Source of the DNA: Balanoglossus misakiensis
Taxonomy: Eukaryota; Hemichordata
Length of the DNA stretch: 64,000 nucleotides
Reading direction: 5' to 3'
Assembly: GCA_040954595.2 (NCBI GenBank)
Contig: CM082576.2
Coordinates: 13,392,001-13,456,000, forward strand
Made by a program: the position numbers and the translations under genes
Part shown: positions 1-8,000 of the stretch, piece after piece
Numbering within the stretch: position 1 is the first letter of the stretch
How the letters are laid out: each line of letters begins with the position of its first letter
Notes under the pieces: model-generated
Told to the model about the DNA's origin: nothing
What the model saw: the letters and a program-made list of their open reading frames with translations, nothing else
Databases searched by the model: none

Positions 1-1966
1 CTTACAATGCAGCTGCGTCAATCCCGTACCCACAATAGCTCTTCTATGGGAGTAGCCATCCCATCCCCCCAACATTGGTTCCATCCATGTCACGCTTTCT
101 CTTTTCAGATGTTTTCATACTGTTATGCAATATATACTACCCCAGTTTCCATACCTCGGACAATCATGATACATGTAGAACTGAATAGTCTACAACTACA
201 ATCAGCTTACAACAATGCTTATGCAATTTCTGTGGACTAGGCCTATGACGGCAGTTCATGTTTTTATCAAGTACTACTAGTACTAATAGTATCCTGATAT
301 ATGATCTTTTTGTTACAATAAATAAAGCAAATACTTTGTAATGTTCTATTGGAAACAGTGTATCGTTTCTCAGTCCATTTACACATGCGCGCGTATACAT
401 TGCATTGTAGTTGCCAGTACTCATAGTCACTATATGGGCAGGACACAATGTTCAACCAAGGGAAGTAGAAACCAAGACGTACAAATTTGAAACAATGTAT
501 TGTGGGATGGAAGGATGGTGGTTTGGGGGAAAAGGTGTAAAAGTCATCTAGTAAAGCAGCAGAAGCACCCGGACACGAGTTCCCGATGACAAAACCCAGA
601 CGACAGGGTCAACAACCGTTGTGCACAATTATGTAATTTACAGTTCAATAATCCCCTGGTTGACATCTCTGCATTTTTATAATAAGTGACACAGGAAATA
701 CTGTTTCTGGATGCAAAGCGGACAGAATACGGCTAGATACTAGGCTAAGGAAATGCCAAAGTTGTTCTGATGAAAATTAAACTGTAAATCGTGCCGATAT
801 CATATCACGAACGACACTAAGTGGAAATTCCCCGATGCGCAGGCAAGTGCGCTCTGCTTCACGCTCCCCCTTCCCCTCCCGGTAAACTGAGTAACATCCC
901 AATATACAATGAAAGATAGACAACAATCTATATTTACAATACAGTATTTACAATATTACGGGCTGGCATTGTAAGACAACGATTATTACTAAGTGTGTAC
1001 CACCACGGTACGAGAGGCACACGGCTACCGAAGCCCGATCCCGTATACATTGTATCCCGGTTCAGTGAATCAGTCGAGACGGGGTCCACTGGGGTCGGGC
1101 AGTCGTGTCCACAGTTGTTGGACGAAACAATTATCACGCAGAGAACAATCTATCATTAGTTAATCGCAGTAAAATTAAACTTACCATGCGATTGTGAATT
1201 CGGAGCAACGAGAGGAAGACAGTACAGTTCTCACAAGCTCAGATAGTCGAAGAGAGAGAAATAATTTATGGGAAGGTGAATACATGGAAATTTCCACAAT
1301 CGGTTGACCACCCTATATATACACGTACGTCGCCACTTGGTTGTTTCCTCTGGTGATCGGCAAACCTGGCCAATGAACGCCGTAAATGCAGATATTTGAA
1401 CTTTGAACTCGTAGGAACGCTCCCTGCACACATTTGTCACATGTACAGTGCAGCCTGGGCACAGTACGAGTTTAATCGTGCGAAGCTATTGCGTGTCGAT
1501 ATTTTCAAGAAGTTTTACTATTTATCGTGGGAATGTATTTATTTTCCATAGTTCATTTGACCACCACAATTTCAGAGAAATATAATATAGAGTGGAGGGT
1601 GGGGTGTCCTTTCAATACCATAATAAATTTACTATATAGCGAACGAGGTCAGATGATACCATTTCAAACATGGGGGTAGATATGGCATTTAGAACTTTGA
1701 GTACATCATTGACACACGTCTCCAAAGTCATGGTATCACATGCATTACTTCAAGTAACATAAAAAAATCAACTTCATTACTTCAATTAAGTTAAAAATCA
1801 ATGTAAAGAGTAAACACCCAAGCAAGAAATTTGTAATTTTGACCTGCCATTTTACCAGTTGTTATCATAGTTTAACCTTACAATATGGCGCCGTGAAGAA
1901 ATGTCGAATGTAAACGAGATGGTCTAATCGACTTATTTCATCGAGAAGTTGGATTACCTCGCCATC
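1..1966. other. Non-coding left flank upstream of CLASRP
   Basis: No open frame here resembles a known protein and none has exon-like flanks plus recognisable content. The stretch holds the CLASRP 5' region on its right edge (the start codon is at 1967) and, on the minus strand, a TATA-like box at 1314-1321 followed about 130 bases downstream by a strong splice donor at 1184. This could be the start of a divergent transcript. The rest shows nothing that I can name. Confidence 0.5.
1179..1321 (-). promoter_or_regulatory. Candidate minus-strand TATA box plus first-exon donor
   Basis: Read on the minus strand, TATATATA followed by GGG lies at 1321-1314. About 30 bases further a start site would fall near 1285-1290. 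At 1190-1179 the minus strand reads CGCATG then GTAAGT, a near-perfect donor placed directly after an ATG. TATA box, about 100 bases of exon and a donor have the geometry of a first exon of a gene running leftwards, divergent from CLASRP. No downstream coding exon was recognised, so this is only a candidate. Confidence 0.22.
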
Positions 1967-2065
1967 ATGTGGCACGAAGCTAGAAAACAGGAGCGAAAGC
2001 TCCGCGGGATGATGGTAGATTATAAAAGAAGGGCCGAGAGGAGACGTGAATATTACGAAAAAATA
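1967..2065 (+). CDS. CLASRP: CLASRP coding exon 1
   Basis: Residues 1-33, beginning MWHEARKQERKLRGMMVDY. The ATG at 1967 sits in GCCATCATGT and matches the conserved family start. The donor is ATA|GTAAGT, phase 0. Untranslated exons further upstream cannot be excluded. Confidence 0.93.
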
Positions 2066-5000
2066 GTAAGTAGAAACAGTACATAACACACTTGAACAAT
2101 TTTGAGACATTGCAATATTGTAGTGCCTGGTGCCACGCGAGCGGACCTTGGACTGTCCCATCCCCAGATGGCGATGGTTAGCATTAGGATTAGCGTTAGG
2201 GTTAGGGTTATGACTTTATTTTAAATAACTTTAAAATGACGTTATCCAAAAACCAAAACTTGCCGACCTTATTTACGAAAATAAATCACTGTAGTCATTT
2301 TAAATACAGGCATAAACCTAACCCTAATGCTAACCATCGCCACCAGAGAATGGTATAGTCCAATGTACTCTTATATGGCACTACAATTTACTATGTCCCA
2401 ATTTTGCACACTGTCACAGGGACTTGACACTGTATATTATGTTGTAACTTGTAGTGTAAGACATCCAATCCATTGCATTGGGTACAATATAAGTACATTT
2501 ACTGTTCACTATTATATAACACTTGCATTTTTATATAGCGACACATTATAAGCAGTGATACTCTCCCTGCCTCTCAATTTTCATTGCAAAGTATTCTGGT
2601 ATCTCATCAGTTTGTCAAAAATTAGCATCATTTAAGGGCCCAGAAGTAGAACCCATGTTAGCGTTCTCGTTAGACGTTCAGGTGGAAAAGTGCTTGGCTT
2701 CACGTTATCGTCTGTTTGTGTGTCGTGCCCACTCTGTATTCGAAATCTGAGCGTATACATGTACAACTTATGCCATGGCGCTGCACTGCAACTATGGTTA
2801 CAGCCATCAGGTGACCATACAATGTGATGACCAAATTTCTTGTAAAATGAGTAAAAAGACAAACATGTTTGCGTTTGTCACTATGAGATATCCAGCTAAC
2901 AAGGCATACACATTATATTTCGTAGGTAATATTTTTTGTTGCTCCAAAGTGAGAGTAACTTTTCACGTTTGCAACTACATGTAACATGAAAACACCTATC
3001 TCCACATAAAAAACTTGAAGTCTTTTACGTGAACGTCAAACTTTACACAAAACTTGATGGCGTCATAACAGAAATTTGTGACGTTGCGCATTCACGTTCA
3101 CATAGAACGTGTAGCCGAACCTGTCTAATGTGTCAACTCCATTTACAGTTGTATTTATTTATTTCTCTGTAGAAACTAGATCCTACCCAGTTTATCCGTT
3201 TGCATGGACGCCCTTGTAAGATCAACTTGGATCCAGCTGTTGCCATGGCGGCAGAAGGACCAGGAACAATGTAAGTTTTAACATTGGCATGTACTTTGTC
3301 ATCAGTTTGAAAGTTCCGTGAAATGTGTTGTCAAGTGGAAGTGAAACATTCTGATTCTTGCTTCTCTGGTGTTTGGCTTTTTGTGACCTTGGGAATGAAA
3401 TATTGCTTTTTTGCTGTGTAATTTTGTCTTTTGAACTTTATACTTATAGTACAATCTTGCCTGGAGGAAATATTAAAGGGTCTTTGTGTATTCAGAACTT
3501 AGTGCATCTTATATTTCACTCTGATGCCTACCAGTACCTGCATGTGTGCCAAATGATTGTGACTATACTGTTAATGCATTCATTATAGTGGCCCATTTCT
3601 ATGTTATGTTGCTAGGCGTTGACTTGGGTCAAAATATTGACATGACTGAATACTGGATGGGCCACACGCAACTATTACTAAATTAATTAAAATCAAAATT
3701 GTTTGGACTTTTTTTGTTCGTAGGATGCCTTGGCAAGGGGATTCCACCAACTCGATTGACAGATTTGACGTCAGAGCACATTTGGATTACATTCCTGAAT
3801 ATAAGCCATCACCGTTTCAAGATGTGGACGTTGAGGAAAAGAAATGCAACTATGAGCGTTATAGGACATTGGTTCAAAATGAATTTATGGGAAGTAAGTA
3901 TTTAAACATGAAAGAGCAATAGGATATTGGTTAAAAAATGAATTCATGGGAAGTAAGTTTTAAAACATGAAAAAGCTGGTCTCTGTAGATGGTCAATTTG
4001 GATGTAGATGAACTTCCTCTGTCTTTGAGAAAAACAACAACTCATAATTCACTGCCAGCAACTTCAGAATGATATTTTAAAGCTTTAACTAGAACATGTA
4101 ATTATCAATTCGGATTTCATACTTCAATTTTTGACAGTGACTGAAGAGCAAGTGTTGTATCAAATACATCTGGATGACCTGTATGGGGCTGAGAAGAAAA
4201 AGAATGAAGAAAAAGAAAGGTAAATAAAGAAATGTCTCCCGAACCTTGATGACCGGTTTACAGTCATTCCACATTCCAAGGTTTCACATTATAATAAATT
4301 CCCATTGTATTATACTGTATTTCTTGAATGAAATGAATCTATGCTTCACCAACAGGGTTCTTACAAGGGCTGTATCTCAATTTTTACGCCCCTATGCAAC
4401 AATGTTATTCTTAGCCGTTATGCTGCATTCCCCATAATGTAAAAGTTTTCAAAATGTGTATAGTTTTTGATCAACTCTGGTGTTAATGTTTCATTCAAAC
4501 GTTGACTGATGGAATGCTTTTCAACAGGTTAGCTAAGGAGAGAGCATCAATAGGTTTTGTATATGAAGACAGTACCCCTGCTGTTGAAGATCCTGGTGGT
4601 GGTGACGAAGATGCTGGCAATGGTAATCCAGATGAGGAAGATGAGGATCAGGATGAGATAGACAGTGATATCGATATTGGTGAGTTTGGAAAAAACGGAA
4701 TTGCATTACGAAATGTGTTGAGTGTGTGTGTAATGCGTCGCCGAATCATTGAAATGTGCCTTGATCTCTTTTTTCTTACATGTATTTTACATGTACATGT
4801 TCAACTTTGGTAACCAAAATGATTCCACTTTCTATCTGGTGAAGTGAAGATAGAGAGTTTAGGTTATGTCCACTTGTCCTGAATCATTATTCAGACTATA
4901 TACCTAATAGCAACACACATATCACATTGTGTTTTATTTGTACAGTAGAATATTAATATAGTAAATTGCCGTGATAATAGTTTTCGATGATGTACAGTGT

Positions 5001-8000
5001 ACCGTGTATCTACAGACTGAACAGCATAACTAAACCTGACGACATGAATGAATTTATGATGGTTGAATGTATTCATGTAATTATGAACATTCACAAGCAG
5101 TGCATTGATATCCTGTATTTCAGATGTCGATTTAGATGTTGACAGTTTGACTGAAGAGCAGACCGTGGAAGTAAATTCGTGTGGTCTCAATTATGGAATG
5201 GATCCTACTGAATATGTACGGTATGTGCCACCGTTCAATACTATCAGTTTATGAACATCTACATCGCTATAGAAACAATTTACTGTATTTTAACATCTAA
5301 GGTACTGGGCCTCCAAAATTCTTTGTCGATTCAAGCCCCAGAAGTAAAAAAAAAAATTGTGTTTTTACAATTTGTTTATATCACTTTTTACCAGACGCCA
5401 ATAGAAAGTAGTTCATCCCTATGTGTTGATCATATGGTAAACCGCCAAATCCCTCCAAGTAAATCCCTAGAAGATTAAGATCATTGGAATTTTTTATTCG
5501 TTGTATCTGCAGACAGTTGAAGAGAGATAAGGAAGAAGTGGAAGCATTAAGACGTGCAAGAGAAGAGGAGGAAGAAAAAGCACTTTATTCTGTAAGATCA
5601 TGACATTGAATTCAATCATTTATAAGTATTACAAAACAACAAATCATTTTCTATGTTTAAATATCACTACAGTATCACTACCCAGAGTTTGTAAAGAGTG
5701 ACAGCCAATACAGGTATTGTTATAATTGAACAGCAAACGAGAGACATTATTGAAACAGCCTGAAAGCTGGGGATCAAAATTGAACAGCGCCCTCAGTGAA
5801 ATAGTGTGTTCAGTGCAGAAAAAGGTCATCTACCGGTATTGGCGTTCACTATATGGTCAGAATGCTAAGGACTGCAACCCGTGTAGACATCATTATTTTA
5901 CAGCTGTGATTGCAAAATTGTTCAGGTATAAATTGTGGGTTTTTACATTGTCATCCTTGATTTGCATGCCTTTCCACTTTGGTATTTATGGCCTGGTTGC
6001 AAATCTTACTCTGTTTTTATTTATTTTTGACAATCAGGGTCGCAAATCAAGACGTGAAAGAAGAGCATTGATAGAAAAGAGACTGAAAGGAAGAAAAATA
6101 AGCCCACCAAGGTAGGCATATAGTGTATGTGTGGGTAAGCGAGTTGGTGTATTGCACCTAAACATAGGTGTTTAATTATTAAAGATGTATGATTTATAAG
6201 GCTGGTATATCATAAATGACTTCACAGAATTACAAATCAAATGTTTTTAAAAAATTAGAAAACTTGCATATATGTCTATATATGTCACTAGATCCAATTT
6301 ATATTGAATGAAGAAGTTATAGCTTGTACTGTGATGCTGCATTTGCATTTAGTTTGATTAACTGGCAGTCTTCAAAAGAGCAAGATTAGGGTAAAAAGTG
6401 CTAAAATGGACCGAAGTCATGTAGCATGCTTTTTCCATATACCTACTGATTTCCCCCTTTCTCCCCATAGTTATGCAAGGAGAGACAGTCCAACATATCA
6501 GCCGTACCGCCATTCTGCTTCAAAATCGTCGTCGCGCAGCCGATCTCGAACCCCGGAGAATGTCGGCAAGATGGAATTCATCACCAGCTTCGGCGACGAA
6601 GAGGAAGAGACCAAGGCAGCGGCGGCAGCGACCGTGATTGGTCCCATGAATCGACCTCAGTCTAAACAACAACAAGAAAGGGTGTCAGAGTCTCGCAACA
6701 AATCCCGGTCGGTGTCTTTTCACTTGTTGCTCTTTCAAAAAAAAAACCACACTCAGATCTCGACTTTGTTAGAATTCGTGAAAAGCGGTCCACCAAGGCT
6801 GAATGAATTTTGCTTGCTGGGAGAGATGACTGTTAAGTTTGTGTACGGGGATAAAAGCTCACAGATGTTACTGAGAAAGTTCTCCAGAGAGCGATGTGTA
6901 AGATAAATCTGATGACATGGGGCAGTGTTGAACAATAATTGTAAAAAGAACACTATTTGAAGAGCTGTTGTATGGGGGACGGGTAATCAGTTAGTGTGTA
7001 AGCACTTGTGTGTTGTGGTAAGTAGAACTGGCAATAACCTATACTTTCAAAATATTGAAAAGCTGCAGCCAAGCTTGAAATGTGTTTTATACGTTTACTT
7101 GGAGCAAAAGAGAGTGGACAAAGGTTTCAATAGTGTTGACATTATTCGAGGACATTGATCGATAATAACAAGTTCCCAGCTTGTTAGTCTGATTGTCCTC
7201 TGTACACTTCAGAGAGACAGGTAAAACACACGTTTCCAACCAGCAGACAACCACGTCTGGTCACAAGGCTTTCTCTCTGAGAGTCGGTCATCTGTGACAG
7301 TCACTCCGAGTTTCAAACAAGGACAAGAAATGACGTTGCTTGGTATTCTGTTCTGGCCAACAGGAGGCGGTCAAGCTCGAGAAGCAGCAGCAGCAGTGGG
7401 TCGTCCACTTCAGGTTCGTCGTACAGCTCAAGGTCGCGGTCTAGGTCACGATCGAGATCTCGGTCGAGGGGACGGTACCGCAGGTACTCGCGGTCGCGCT
7501 CGCGATCCAGGGATTCTCGGGATAGGTACTCGCATTACTCCAAAGATAGGTATACTTACCCCAGGCGGCCTTACCGGTACGCCAGATCCAGGTCCCCCCT
7601 GAGACGCTACAGCAAGCGCTACTCGACGTCCAGTTCAAGTCGTTCGAGGTCGCGATCGAAGGATCGTCACGAGCACTCGCGGTCGCACGACCAATACCAC
7701 AGGGAAAGAACTGATAGAAAATACGATGACTTCAGCAGCAGATCCACGTTCACCAACAGAGATCAGGACTTTGCTGCAAAGAAGAAAGAGGACGTCACTA
7801 CCAAGCTGAAAGCGTAAGTAGACAAGATGTGACTTGTTTATCAGGTGACATGTACAAAAGCCAATTATAGTCTACAGACAACAAAAGGGAAAGACCCCAA
7901 GCCTTATTTACAAGCTGAGATTTAAAAATCTACCTTTCTCGTGAACATTTAAAAATATTGTTAAAATTAGGATACTCATTTACATTAGAGTTCATTTATG

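Noticed and set aside
2185-2215. Interstitial telomere repeat
   Set aside because: Only two or three TTAGGG-like units, and they belong to the arm of an inverted-repeat element.
7294-7602. 102-codon frame with Gly/Arg/Pro-rich product
   Set aside because: Out-of-frame reading of the CLASRP RS exon.
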